A stretch of DNA of 64,000 nucleotides from Trichoplax sp. H2 (GCA_003344405.1 NOWV01000186.1:1-64000), one strand, 5' to 3'; counted from the stretch's first letter, positions 1 to 14,115 are shown. Made by a program: numbers and translations. Notes: generated by a model from the letters alone, not told the origin.

Positions 1-41
1 TGTACAAATTAAAAATCACATTTCTTCTTTTTTTATGGTAG

Positions 42-676
42 ACTTCAGCCAATCGCCCTTGCTCTACCCAGAGCTATTGATAGTGATCTTGTACTTAGCG
101 GATATAAAGTACCAGCCAAGGTATATTCCTTTATAAAATAAGGAAAACCCTTTAATGTATAATTTACAAGATTTATTTTCTATACGTTGATTTTTATTTA
201 GGATTTTTACTAATGCAACATTTATTATATATAAAAATAGACTTTAGTTATGATCGCCAGTTACGTTATGGGCAGAGACGAGTCAGTTTTTCCCAATCCA
301 AGCCAGTACATGCCGGAAAGATGGCTAAGAGGCAGCGATCGCCAAGGATACAATAGCGATAGCCGATTTCAATATTTACCATTTGGTTTTGGTCCACGTA
401 TGTGTATTGGAAAACGCGTAGCAGAGATGGAAATACATACTTTGTTATTAAAGGTTAGCTACTTCAAACTTGATCTATTCTCTCAAGTATACAAATAATG
501 TATTGTATAACAGTAATGATTTGATGATAATTAAAGAACATTATTAATTCTATACAATGCAGCTAATTTTGGAACATGAAATAAAAACCATGAATTCTAC
601 CGAAAATACTCTAGTTAACAGGCTCATCATGGCCGCCAAGGATAAGATGATAATAGCACTTAATGATTTAAAGTAG
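42..676 (+). CDS. Mitochondrial-type cytochrome P450, copy 1 (3' end only)
   Basis: This is the C-terminal part of a heme-thiolate monooxygenase; the 5' exons lie before the window. Three exons are visible: 42..120, 241..453 and 563..676, ending in TAG. All introns are GT-AG. The exon lengths (79, 213, 114) are exactly those of the last three exons of the two downstream copies. The first visible exon carries the residues just after the K-helix ExxR. The second has the PERW motif (MPERW) and the heme-binding loop FGFGPRMCIGKR, whose Cys is the axial heme ligand. The last exon is the short beta-rich tail. It is the first member of a head-to-tail trio. The substrate is unknown. The fold and heme site look intact, so nothing here suggests a pseudogene, but the N-terminal half cannot be judged. 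Confidence 0.9.
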
Positions 677-2840
677 GTATTATGCTATGCTTGTTTTTAT
701 GATATATGTTAAATACTCGTACTCAGTACTTGACAAGATTTCATCTTCTCGGATATTTTAATAGTAAAATTTAATACAATACTACTACATTTCAATGAAT
801 ATTTTTGGAAGGCTAAGATAAACGTAAAAATAAACTAGCGAGTAGATTAATGCTTAAATATTGTAGTGCCTTTCAAAGAGCAAATGTTATCAACTGCAGC
901 TTACATTCATTAAATTCGGCTAATACTAGACCTGAAGCTTTTCCAATCTAAATTGTTTATCAAAATGAATAAATGATACCGATATTCCCAGCTATCGACT
1001 TAGAGTATTTCTAATGACGATACTGACATGCATTCCAGAATCTACAGTATAAATACCCGTATATTGTACAAGAGCAGATATAGAATACACCATATTTGGA
1101 GCAGAGATCTGCAACTTGTCATTTGTTGTCTGGTTTGGAATATGAATTCAGAGTAACATGAGGAAAGAGAATCTACTGTAAAAGATTATCTTGACATTCT
1201 ATGAATATGATAACTGTAATAAATATGGGTTATAGTCGAGTGAAACATACTAGAGTAACTATAGTCGCGATAGAACTAGAGCTAGAACTTTTAACATCAG
1301 ATTTGAAGCAAGACTTGCAAGAGAAATTTCCCTTAAGAAATCGCTGGTAGAGTAATCATAGTAAAACATTGTATACTAAGGATTTCAATGGACTACTTTT
1401 GAAAATATCGATTACGGAATTGGGAGTGGACGAGAACCTGAGAAATTGGAAAACCTACGATAGCATGGTATACCATTGCAGCCATACTGAAGTCACCAGC
1501 GAAATAGTCGATCTACGTATTTTCAGCTGACTAATTCAATCACTTACCGGTTTAGGGGATAGTATTTGTTCAGAGCTGTACTGCCTACTGTATTCTACCG
1601 GTATAGAAAAGCCTTCCGTTTTTATATTCGTATTTTATTTATTTATTAATGATCATCATTGTAGCAATTACTGTTCCATGAATAAGAAAGAATACTCGAG
1701 GTAGAGCTTATGTCAGCAATAGCTGGAGGTTCTGCAATGTTGTGTTTACATAAATGTACAAGTTTGATTATCTTAACAAATTCGTGGATAACTAATACAT
1801 GAGAATTTTATAGATATTTCTTAACTACTGTTTAGGTTACTCTAGATTACCGAGAGTAAACCATATTATAACTGCCAGCCTACTGACATAGACACGTATC
1901 TTTGTTGGAAAGGAAGCAGTAGAAAGATCAAACATAGATTACTACTATTTATCTATCGATTATTTCAGCAAGGCAATAGATCACTCACATCATTCTAGTT
2001 AACAACATGTACCAATCTATCGCGATTGTTTATTTTAGAATAAAGATAGACATACGAGTAAGCCAACGGCTACCATCCTCGATCTACAGCACAGTATTGT
2101 ATGTGGGCTGATCCATGTTAATAAGCACAAAGAACTTTGCCATCCATTAGCCTATTAATGCAATCGACTAAAAATGCATCGATCGATCGTTAGGCCAGCT
2201 TGAAAAGCTGTCAATATTATCCCTATCGAGTTGCATTCTACTTGCATACGATAGGCATTTCTTATCCACAATATCCTCAACTAAAAGGCGCTTGTTTAGC
2301 CGTTTGTTTATTCTAATTTCTCCAAACTATGGTTTAGCCTTGCCTTGTTTCCCAGTAATTCTTGTTGATTTACGCAATCGCAGTCTTATTATAAAATGGA
2401 TTTCAGAATGTAAAAAACAAGAGATGTGGATGATTGCTTTCCTATCAAGATTGCATCATCGACGTAAGCGATCCTATATAAAGGTGTGCAAATTATTGTT
2501 ACTGAGGAGTGGCTAGCTGATCGAGTCGAGTGCAGCTCAAGATACTGCATAACCCAAACACAAAATTATTACACTTCTCATCTATCAATCTTGCGGTGCT
2601 AACCGATATCCTGTAGGTCTTTTAGATACTTGATGAACGTCATTTTAAAAGAAAGCATAAATCATGGCCTCCCACTAATCTTAAATTAATCGTTTATACT
2701 GTACAAATTACTATTGTCTAGTATCAAGAGTAATTGATAAAAGAGCTTTAAAAATATTTTCTACTAGTTTATCAATTGACGACTGAATTGATTGTCGAGC
2801 TTTGGCTGCCCTTTGAAATTGGAAACTACCTGCATAAATC
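677..2840. other. Intergenic, no gene seen
   Basis: AT-rich spacer between P450 copies 1 and 2. Only short open frames occur; the longest is about 74 codons near 2292 and has no homology I recognise. The promoter of copy 2 should lie at its 3' end, but no clear TATA box or initiator could be assigned. Confidence 0.5.
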
Positions 2841-5822
2841 ATGGCATACGCTATAACCGTTTTGAAGCATCATCGAGTGATTGCAGCATGCAATCCAAGT
2901 AGCTCATTACCATTTTTATCGCTGAGATATTCCACCACCAATGCTAATCCAGTAGAAGATCACGTAGAAATGGCCAATGCAAAGCCTATGGATCAGATTC
3001 CTGGACCCAAAGGATTACCAATCATTGGTACACTGCTAGAGTACGCTAAAAATGATGGCTGGGGATTCAAAAATTTATTTACCATGACCGAGAGGAGAAA
3101 GCAGAAATACGGCCCAATCTATAAGGAAAAAATGGGAAATTTTACAATTATCGTTGTCTCCGACGCTGATGATGCACAAAAAGTCCTACGTGCAGAAGGT
3201 AAATATCCAAATAGGAGTCCAATCGTGCCATTGATCGAGTACAGAAAGAAACGCAACTTACCCATGGGCGTCATGCTTTCGTAAGTAGTCTTAACCGATA
3301 TTCTTCACTGCGATACTACTAAGAAGATTTTAAGAGCCTCAACACTTTACTTTAATGATCAGTATTACTCTATTAAAGTAACTCAATAATGACAAAATGC
3401 TTACCAGTTCTTCACATTTGCTGCTAACACCCAATACAGTAATGTAAATAGAAACGGTTTAACATCTATGCATTGCCACATAGAATTCAGCTTTAATTTT
3501 ATGTTAATCGTAGTGTATAGGCATGAAATCGCCACCATTTTGCACAACCATCTAAGGTTACATCAGAATAGTTACCTTTGCTAAATGTAGCTCCAATCAT
3601 CTATTTTTAATCAATATCAACATCTGCGTCTTCATAGCTAGCCAACTTGAATAACACCACTTTACCTATAATATACAATTTAGCAAAGATGAAGAGTGGA
3701 AAAAATTTCGCACTGTGATGGATAAGAAAATGATGAGACCACACGAAGTCTCATGCTATGCTGATAGAATCAACGATGTCGGTGATGATCTCCTACAACG
3801 TCTTAAGCGTTGCCGCAGAGATGATGGAATTATACCTGATATCGAGAAAGAAGTTACTAAATATGCAGCAGAGTGTAAGTAATATTAATTGCGAATGACA
3901 ACAGCGATAACTATCATTATCTAATCTTATCAAGCAACCGTTATATAAAATGATAGGAAAAGAAATAGTAGATGTAAATTAATAGAAGAATTTTAACCTC
4001 CTGTACTAATTTTAATTGTAACTATGCAAACAGCCATTGCAACGGTCTTATTCGAAAAACGTCTGGGAATGTTCAACGAGCCAATCGATCCTAAAGTTGA
4101 AGATTTCTACGAGTCTATCACTAAACTTTTGCTAGCTACCAACGAATTAACGGCCGTTCCCCCTTTTATCTTCAAGTATATCTTTACTAAGAATTGGAAA
4201 AAACTTGTTAAATGGTCAGATAAAGCTTTTCAATTTGCTGATGATATCGTAGAGGAGAAAAGGAAAGGACTTGAAAAGAAGATAGCAAGTGCTGATGACA
4301 TAACTCGATCAGGCGATAGAATTGATTTCCTTAGTTATGTTATAGCTACGGGTAAATTAAATCGAAGTGAGGCAAACGTGGCCATGATAGAGTTACTCTT
4401 TGCTGGAATGGACACGGTAAGGCATAGTAAAATAAATGATATACGCATATGTGTTAAATGTTTTAAACAGTAATTAAACGAAGGTACTTTTTAATGCCAC
4501 AATATGTAGAGTTTACGATAATTATAAAGCATATAAGCTAATAAATCGAAAAAAATCAACCCAAAAAGCACCTACATAAGTAGTGTGTTATATCAGTCAC
4601 ACAATATCTGGCTTATATATTCTTATAAGACACCTTGTCAGTATTGAAATTTTTTATGACTCATAGAACATTCTTTTACCAAGAAAACTATTAAATCGAT
4701 GTTAAATCAATCAATCTCCATTCTAATAGACCCTAGTTATAATTATGACTGAAACGTGTTTATCCTTTAGGCAACCTCAACGATTTTGTGGACCCTGTAC
4801 AATCTCGGTAAAAACCCTCAAGTCCAAGATAAATTAAGGAATGAAGTTCGTAGCGTTATGAAAGATTGTAGAGAACCAGATGCAAACTTGTTAGAGAAGA
4901 TGCCATACTTGCGTTCATGCGTGAGGGAAACTTTGAGGTTAGTATTTACTAAACAGAGCAAATGTAATTCAATATCTTACAGATGTAATAGAACTACCAC
5001 AATTGCTGAATTTGATGCTAGATTTAAATCAGCGATAGAACACATTTAAATTACAGTGATCTAAATTTTGATATGGTAAATTAAAATTTTTTAAAATGAA
5101 CTTAATAAGAATTATTATTAAATTATTACAGACTTCAGCCAATCGTTTTCGCTTTACCAAGAATTACTGATAGAGATCTTGTACTAAGCGGATATAAAGT
5201 ACCTGCCCAGGTATAACTGATCCTAAATCGATATTCATTAACTGATTTTTGATAGGATTAGAAAAATAGGCAAAGTATCCTATATTCGAATACTGTACAT
5301 GTGTCCAGCCTTCGAAATCTTAGCTACGCAATAGTTTTCGTGTGATACCGGTACTTGTGGATTTACCTCAATTTGTTTACTTCAAATAGAGTTTTGTCTT
5401 GATTGGAAGCTATATTATGGGCAGAGATGAATCAGTTTTCACTAATCCGCAGCAGTACATGCCAGAGCGATGGCTAAGAGGCAGCGATCGCCAAGGATAT
5501 CAAAGCGAGAGTCGGTTTCAATATTTACCATTTGGCTTTGGTCCGCGAATGTGTCTTGGAAAACGTGTAGCAGAAATGGAAATACAAAGTTTAATGGCAA
5601 AGGTTAGTGCTTATGTTTCGAGATCAGTTATAAAGTACAGTACTTCAACTAGAAAATTTCCACTTTACTTGAGGTAATCCTAATCTGACCAATTTTAAAA
5701 TAACTCAGTTAATTTTAGACTATGAAATAAAAACGATGAATCCCGCCGAAAACACTCCTGTTAATAGGTTGCTCATGGCTCCCAAGGATAAGATGCAAAT
5801 AGCTTTACATGATTTAGTATAA
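2841..5822 (+). CDS. Mitochondrial-type cytochrome P450, copy 2
   Basis: Complete seven-exon gene: 2841..3280, 3684..3874, 4034..4416, 4771..4937, 5132..5210, 5390..5602, 5709..5822. All introns are GT-AG, and the joined frame is 1587 nt (528 aa). The N-terminus (about residues 1-35) lacks acidic residues, has Arg, Lys and Ser, and has no hydrophobic anchor, so it looks like a mitochondrial targeting presequence. It is followed by the proline-rich hinge IPGPKGLPIIG. Other hallmarks are the helix C WKKFR (about 152-156), the I-helix oxygen-activation motif AGMDTAT (about 334), the K-helix ETLR (391-394), MPERW (about 444), and the heme loop FGFGPRMCLG with Cys475. The pattern matches the animal mitochondrial P450 clan (the CYP11/24/27/12 group), which takes electrons from adrenodoxin; that assignment is from family knowledge. 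The substrate is unknown. Confidence 0.93.
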
Positions 5823-6569
5823 GCTAATTAGTCTATCCTACGAATTCGATTATAGTATTGGACATGTAAGAAATGCTTTGAATATCTGATATAGTAAAAA
5901 ATAATATCCTTTTCCTTCTTTCATATACAATTAGCGCTCAGATAAATTGGAGAGTAAAATATCTTCAAAATAATAATGCTCAAAAGCTGATAATTTCCAA
6001 AAGTGCAAAAGCAGCTGGTTCTACTGTACTGGTTATAGATTGGTTCTATTAGATAGAGAATTTAAAAATAAGCTAATAAACTATCAAAATTATATCCTAA
6101 AGTGCATTTATATTTTAAATTAGGATAGCAAATAAAATGATGAAAATAATTAATATCTGCATTTGGTTTAATCTATATTAATTTATTGTCTTCCTGTGCC
6201 GGAAGTCTATTACAAAATTTCAGAGTTCCAAATCGTGATTGAACAATTTCATAGGTATTTATATTTGAACTATATTATTCGATTCAAGATCTTTCAAACC
6301 CTAACTTAGATCCTATTTTCCACTAGAACGATAAGCGTAAGAGTAAATGATAACTTAGATTAAGCTGATCCTGCGATTTGATATTGCATGAAAAGCGTAC
6401 GGTATAAAAACCGTAAACCGGTAGTCACATACTTATCCTCCAAGTATATATTACCTAGATAAAAGCTTTAGACTTTCAACTACTGTCACAACAGAAGACT
6501 CTCACCTTATTCTCACTCATTTGCACTATGTAAATAAATAAATATTAATTTTGCAATTTGTGGATCACT

Positions 6570-6850
6570 GTATTTCCGCTGTGATCAATGCCCGAATAAA
6601 TGATTCATTTATACGAATTTTCTATAACTTTCCATAGTGATCAATCCTGAGCTGGACTACTACCCAAATATATATTTCAATTTTTATGAATAATTTCTCG
6701 TTATCGTCAACCTCAAACTTGGCTAATGCCCAATAAATATTTCAGTCTTCTAAATTTACCGCGATCATTCGTTAAACTCAGTCCTGAACGTTAGCAATGC
6801 TTGGATAAATATTTCAATCTCAAGCATGTTTACATTCATTTCTATCATCA
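6570..6850. repeat. Degenerate tandem repeat, period about 70-75 bp
   Basis: Related segments recur at about 6583, 6650, 6722 and 6795. Each contains a 'tgatcaat' or 'ttagcaatg' start followed by an 'ccaataaatatttca' core. Identity between units is low, so boundaries are approximate. Confidence 0.4.
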
Positions 6851-7499
6851 TAAGCCGTAAAATGAAAGCGAATTAAATAATTCAGCTATTGCAAAAGAGT
6901 ACTTAAGATGTTAACAAAACTTCTGATATTACTCATAAATTTATACTACTTCGATAGCCTGATATGAGTTAAAAGGTATACGTGGCTAGTTTTGTATTAC
7001 TTTAAGTACCTTGAACATTGTTTGTCTACAGCTAGCTGGAGACTGTTATGTCTCCCGTTTGGACAGAATGAGGTAATAAATCCTATTGCACAACTACATT
7101 AATGAATCGAATGATACAAGCTTCTAAAGGTTCCTTAGCCTAAAGGATGTCTCGTAGCGACGACGTACTACGCTAAGCATATTTACTTAGCTTAGTCCCG
7201 TAATTAAATCAAGATATATCTATCATATACTATACAACCAGTCTTTATTGCAGTTTACATTGTTACAGTATTAAATCATATGGAGCTTATTTATCTGTTG
7301 TACCATGAAATTGAGGTCAGATTTGACACAAACTCAGGGTCAAATAGAATTTTTCAGTAGCAACATTGATAAATTTTCAAAATTTTTCATTACTTCGCAA
7401 AAATAATCGATAGAACGACTTCTACTTTTCTCGATCAAACTAGTTAGTGGGCACAATAAACAAGGTAGGAAGCAACTTCTAAGATTAAACATTACTTAA

Positions 7500-8160
7500 G
7501 AAATTTATAAGCTATACATTTACAAGCCATAGTCGAAATTAGACTTCACGGTAGAAAATTTGTTTGCTATACATTTTATATACTTTCGCCAAGCAATTAT
7601 TGAAATTACCGAAGAAATTTGCATGCTATATACCCCTTTATATACTTTAGCCAAGGCAATTGTTAAAATTACTGAAGAAATTTGTTTGCTATATGCATCT
7701 TTATATACTTTAGCCAATGCGATTGTTGAAATTGCTGAAGAAATTTGTATGCCATGTTCATCTTTATATGCCGTATTTTAGCCAAAGCAATTGCTGAAAT
7801 TCGATTTCGCTGAAGAAGCTTGTATGCTATACATTTTATATACTTTAACCGATGTAATTATTAAACTACGAAAGAGGTTTATATGATCTACACATTCATC
7901 TATATTTACGTCCTTTAGCCAATGCAATTGTTGAAAACTTGAAATTAGACATTTGCACCATAGCTTTGTACTATAGCTGTTCCGTCCTGTGCATGTCCGT
8001 CTAGAACAATTTGCTGAAATTAGACATTACTAAAGAAGTCTGTATGCTATACATCTTTGTATACTTTAGCCAGAAAAACTGTTGAAATTAGACATTACTG
8101 GAGAAATTTGTGCGCTATACATCTTGATACACTTTCGTCAGAGCAATTTTTGAAAGGCAT
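7500..8160. repeat. Degenerate minisatellite, unit about 60-75 bp
   Basis: At least eight imperfect direct copies can be seen. The unit contains 'gaagaaatttgtatgctat', then 'tttatatactttagcca', then 'gcaattgttgaaatt'. Unit starts fall near 7557, 7616, 7679, 7742, 7817, 8035 and 8101. Some units carry insertions. Open frames of 65-73 codons on both strands here are by-products of the repeat, not genes. Confidence 0.8.
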
Positions 8161-8325
8161 GATCAATTGTTAGCTTCTAGTAATCTTTAATTTTCTATTC
8201 TACTATGTACTATTGATAAATGATCATTACCAAGACCTGTCTTAAGCGTTTCTAACGATGATATAAATGATTTGTCTGAATTGATTACAGTTTCCGTCGA
8301 GCCTAAATTGAAATCATCAATCCAA

Positions 8326-11300
8326 ATGATGTCCTATGCTACAACAATTTGGAAGCATCATCAAGTGGTTGCTGCATGTATTCCGAGAATCTCCTTACCT
8401 ATCCTATCACTGAGATATTCATCAACGAATGTAAATCCTGTTGGAAATGACTTAGAAATGGCTAATGCAAAGCCTATGGATCAGATCCCAGGGCCGAAAG
8501 GATTACCAATCATTGGTACACTGCTAGATTATGTCAGAAATGATGGCTGGGGATTTAAGAATTTATTTGCTATAACCGAAGAAAGAAGACAGCAGTATGG
8601 ACCAATTTATGAAGAGAAAATGGGACATTATTCTATTGTCTATGTTTCCACAGTGGAAGATGCAGAGAAGGTACTACGTGCGGAAGGCAAATATCCAGAT
8701 AGAAATCCTATTATACCACTAGTTGAGTACAGGAAGAAGCGCAACCTGTCCATGGGGGTTATACTTTCGTAAGTTGTTTTTGAGCGATATTTTAAATAGT
8801 TATGCGAACCAGTTTAAGTGTTTTGGATACAAATATTATTCTATTCGAGAATCATTTTAGATTACTCCATTGCTGTAGTTGGCATTTTTATACTGTACAT
8901 CATGAGCTCATTGGTGATAAAATGCCTGTTACTACTGTATAAGAAAGAATAGTGGCCAATAGTAGCCTCAACCTCTACCGTCTATGCATTGCTAACAGGA
9001 TAAAAATAATATTATGATTCTTTGATCTTATCATTTTCTGTTTTATTAATACATATGCATAAAGTGTTAAAATTGCAACGATGACATATTGCAGAATATG
9101 ACATCATAACTGAATCTACATTTATTTATGAGATAGATTCATGAACAATGTTGAATGCAATTAATATTGCCACTTTACTTTCTATCTTAATTTAGCAAAG
9201 ATGAAGAATGGAAAAAATTTCGTAGTGTTATGGATAAGAAGATGATGAGACCAAGAGAAATAGCATACTATTCTGACAGAATTAATGATCTTTCCAATGA
9301 TTTCATTCAACGCCTTAAACGACTCCGCGGAAATAATGGCATTGTACTCGATATCGAGAAAGAAATTAACAAGTATACGGCAGAATGTGAGATGATTAGT
9401 TCTTCCATTCCATATATATAATTAATCATTATAAAAATGATCTTATCTAGCATCTTATATATAAATACTACACATAAAAAAAACTATCAATAGAGCTAAA
9501 CACTATTACGCAGAATTTATTTTTATTTCTATTTCCATAATTACAGCCGTTGCAGGTATTTTGCTTGAAAAACGTCTGGGAATGTTTAAAGAGCCAATTG
9601 AGCCCAAAGTCGAAGAATTCTATCAGTCTGTTACCAAAATATTAGAAGCTACCAGCGATTTATTGACAGTTCCCGTCTTCGTTTTCAAGTATATCTTCAA
9701 TAAAAATTGGAAAAAACTGGTTAAATGGTCCGATTTGGCTTTCCAATTTGCTGACGATATTATAGAAGAGAAACGAGAGCAACTTGAAAAGAAGATAGCC
9801 AGCACGGATGACATAGCTCGATCAGGCAGTGGAGTTGATTTTCTTAGCTATGTGATCGCAACAGGCAAACTAAATCGAAGTGAAGCCAATGTGGTCATGA
9901 TAGAGTTACTCCTTACTGGAATAGACACGGTAAAACGAAATGAAATCAAAATAATGAATCACTTTAACTTGCTAAAGTACAATAATATTGTTAAATACTT
10001 TCTATTGTAATGTACCTTAATGGACGATAAGGTATTCTAAGTGCTTCCTAATTTCGAGTTTAGATTGATTTTGACTTTAGAATAAAATTGAATGGAACTC
10101 AAATACAACGATACTAGTAACCTGTTCCAGAAACAGGACATTGCTTATGGCATATACGCGTATTTCAACGAAATACCAGCATAGCATAATTTAGCTAATT
10201 TATTTGCTAACCTACAAGCAGTTCAACATCGAATAGATGAATAAATCTGGTTCTATAGCCATAATTAATTGCCTTTATATTCCCCTGGTAGTCGTTGATT
10301 TGTTATTCTATTCAACAGAACCTAGCTGTATTTATTGGAAAATTCATATCCTTACATTTTCTCTAGGGAGCCAATACTCTTTTATGGATGCTGTATGATA
10401 TCGGTAAAAATCCACGTGTGCAAAATAGATTACGCGATGAAATTAGAGGCGTTATGAAAGATTCCAAAGAACCCAATCTAGATTTATTTCAAAAGATGCC
10501 ATACTTACGTGCATGCCTGCAAGAAACATTAAGGTTAGTGTATAATCAACTAGAAAACATTAACATCCTTCATGAATAACGATAGTAAAGTATTTACATC
10601 TTCTAATATTAAAATTTATAAATTTTTATCTTCGAGTGGAGATGACAAGATAAATTTTTATTTCTTTTAATGAAGATGGTAGCAAAATCTGAGATTCTTT
10701 GCTATAAGTTAAGAACAATTTTAATCATTATAGAATTCATCCAATTTCCGTTGCCTTACCACGAATCATTAATGAAGATCTTGTACTTAGTGGATATAAA
10801 GTGCCAGCTAAGGTATATCGGTATATTCATTAGTTGAGTATATAATTAGGCAAATAGAGCAAAGTATTCTAAATTATAATATTATAAATTAATAGTGTGT
10901 CCTTTTTTACGAGTATAGCAATAATTATACTTAGTAAATTAAATAAATTTGTTATTTTCAAATAGAGTTTCGTCTGGATCGGACATTACTTTATGGCTAG
11001 AGATGAATCAGCTTTCACTAATCCAAGTCAATACATGCCAGAGCGATGGCTAAGAGGCAGTGATCGCCAAGGAAATAAAAGTGAGAGTCGATTTCAATAT
11101 TTACCATTTGGCTATGGTCCTCGAATGTGTATTGGAAAACGTATAGCAGAAATGGAAATATATACCTTAATGTCAAAGGTTAGTTCCTATCATCTATACT
11201 AAAGTTAGTCTAAATAATCTTTGACAAGACATTATTCTAGCTGAAGTTTATTCTAATCAAATCGATTTAAAATACGTAGTTAATTCTAGAATGCGAAATA

Positions 11301-11393
11301 GAAACAAAGAATTCATCCGAAAATACTCCTATAAACAGAATGATTCTGGTTCCCAGGGATAAAATGCAGATAGCCTTTCATAATTTAGTGTAA
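8326..11393 (+). CDS. Mitochondrial-type cytochrome P450, copy 3
   Basis: Complete seven-exon gene: 8326..8768, 9196..9386, 9547..9929, 10367..10533, 10734..10812, 10966..11178, 11280..11393. Exons 2-7 equal those of copy 2 in length (191, 383, 167, 79, 213, 114). Two ATGs stand in tandem at 8326 and 8329; starting at 8329 gives the same 528 aa as copy 2. The frame is open further upstream but has no in-frame ATG. The presequence, the proline-rich hinge IPGPKGLPIIG, helix C WKKFR, K-helix ETLR, MPERW and heme loop FGYGPRMCIG are present. The I-helix reads TGIDTGAN where copy 2 has AGMDTATS, so the residue before the conserved Gly is Thr rather than Ala. That substitution lies over the heme and may mean a different substrate. 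Function beyond oxygenase is not determinable. Confidence 0.93.
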
Positions 11394-14115
11394 GAGCTAC
11401 GATAGCGATTAATATGTCACATGAATAGAAACTGTAGATATCCAAGTAATGTTTGTATAATACTAGATACTACAATAGGTTGCTTTTCCTAACTTTTGTT
11501 CAATAGCTGGTTGAATACGAAAGCAATAACTAAAGAAATAATAATGCTTGGAAAATTGCTATATCGTATTGATAAAATTAATTTCTTAACTATTGGTCAT
11601 AGATTAGGAAAGAGAATAGCTTAAGAGTTAACGAAGCACAAGAGCTGTTACATTTCTATAAGATCTCTGTAACTATAAATTAGTTAAATATAAATTAATT
11701 GTATTACACAATGAAATTATGAAGAAGCCAAAAGTTGATAATATTTATACAATTTATACTATTTAATCGTCCGTTATCAAAAGTATATTGCAAAATTTCG
11801 AAGGTAAAATTTATTAAATTAAAGCTTTCTACAGATAGTCTTTTCTTGATTTTATCATGATTACTCCATTAAAATCTGACTCTATATCCAATATTTCTAA
11901 TCAAGATCATGCCTATACAAGAATTAACGGAAAATATATCGGATAATCATTATCCTAATATAGTTAAGGAATACAATAAATCACAGTTCCTGTAGATTAA
12001 TGCATGAAATCTGCGTCTACAATTAAGGAAGATTAAGTTAAGGCATAGTCCACCAAACCTTGTGAAGTACTTAACAATCCATGGTTAAGGGAAATAAAGA
12101 CCATAATTATTGTACTGCAATTAGTCTATTATTACCTGGTTCTTAACATAACATTTTCGAATATAATTAGAGACCTCCAAGCAAGATAAAAAGTAATGTA
12201 AAGAACCTGAATTAATCCAAATTTAATATTTTGGGTAGGATAAGATATGCAATATTACAATATTGTTGATATTTATGATCTTCAATCGCATTTACTGCCA
12301 GTTTTAATCCTTTACACGTATATATTTGTAAGTGCCCTAAAAATAATGATATTACTGAAGCCGTATCAAGTAGCTATAGATCTTTATTACATATACGTAA
12401 TTGATTAAAAAAATTTATTACCTACTACTAGGCAACATATCGTATTAAAAGTCAATGATCATACTAGACTATTTTTGCTCTCTCGAGAATACCTTTTCTT
12501 TCACTAATTATTAAAAATTTTCTGAATCCGTGCAGTATTCAAGTAGCCCTAAGGTTTATTAGCTAGAATAGATGATGTCATAGCTGTTCATAAGCCCACT
12601 GTATGCTATGATGTCACGAATAATTATATAATTTATGGCAACATAGTAAAGAAAATTTTTAATTTGATTGTTGTATTCGCTTTTCAATTAATTATTAATT
12701 AACTACTAATTAAAATCAACAAGGTTATTAAACAGTCCAGTGAATTAATCGACATTGCAAGCTAAAAAAATTACATTGTGTTAATATATCACGGCCATAC
12801 CTTGTATTAGCCAATACTAAATGCCTAATCCATATCAATTGGTAATTATTCTATCTAATATGATTTAATATAAATATATTATTTACTGAAGCTGATTCAT
12901 AGTGTAATGACATGTCTAAGCAAGATGAAGATCTGACTATAGTTTTTTCAAAATTGGAATGTGCTGTTGCTATTTAATATTAAGATTGCATCAAAGTAAA
13001 ATTAATTAAATACCTATTTATGTGTTAAATCACATATATGTGAGAATCATATTTACTAATGCTTACTTCATCCCTAGGCAATAAATGATCTTAATAAATG
13101 CATTAATCATCTTATACTAGTTATATGCTGTTATCTACTCTGAACAGTTAGGTATTGATCTTTTTAAGCGTGCCATATATTTGATCTAACTACTAATAAA
13201 GTTTGAAATCCCCAAATTTCGAATACAAATTAATCTATTTCGTATTGCATTTAAATAGATATTTATGATTGAGTTTAGCGGTGTGACACTCTTGCGTATC
13301 CTAGTAGGGCAGAAACCATGACTTAAATTTTCATAGCCAAACATATCTATTTACTTTATGAGTAATTATCAACACAAAAAATGACTACATCTGACAAATC
13401 AAAAGGAAATCTCTTGCTAAGTGTTAAAACAATCTATTTACTTAGTAAATACCGTGTTTTTAACGCTCTAAAGGATATACAAATAAGTAGAAGCTTATGA
13501 TTACCTAGATCGAATCATAAGCTTTCACAACTTTAATTGGTTAACAGATTTTTAAAATGGTTATAAAATTGTTTCCTCTTTTTATTAAATGATAGAAGTC
13601 GCTGATGAAGCAAAGGATAAATTCCAGTGAATTTCGATACACGACCAGCGCTCTATTACCGAATGAGCGAAGAGCTAATTTTTATTCGAAACCTGAATAG
13701 GCTTTCCTAAGTATTGAATACGCTCAAATAGTAATACAGTACATTCAATACAGCGATTAGAAAGTGCATCAAATTTGCGATAGTAATCAAGAATGTTGAT
13801 AATAACCGAAATTCACGATAATTGATCACAAGTAGCGCGAACACAGCTTTAAAATCTTTTTCTGGTTGATTTTGTAAATATTATATCCATCAAAGGTATC
13901 AATTTTGTAATTAGATCAGGCTTAGGATTTTTAATAAAATAATATTGCTAAAAATAACTTAATATTAACAAGCAGCCAAATAAGCAGAATTAAAGCGCTG
14001 CACCAGTATAAAATAAATTTTATTTTATTCATTTACTAGCTAATTGCTCTATATCACAGTCATTCATTTTCTTAACACAAGCCATTTCGCTACTAGCTTC
14101 CATCAGCATTTACCA
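11394..14115. other. Intergenic, no gene seen
   Basis: About 2.7 kb of AT-rich DNA between P450 copy 3 and the convergent Rac-like gene. I found no open frame with recognisable protein character and no clear repeat structure. Confidence 0.5.

Larger units (their letters stand above)
5823..8325. other. Intergenic between P450 copies 2 and 3
   Basis: AT-rich spacer with no gene seen. It holds two degenerate tandem-repeat tracts (6570..6850 and 7500..8160, listed separately). The second ends about 165 bp before the first ATG of copy 3. Confidence 0.5.
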
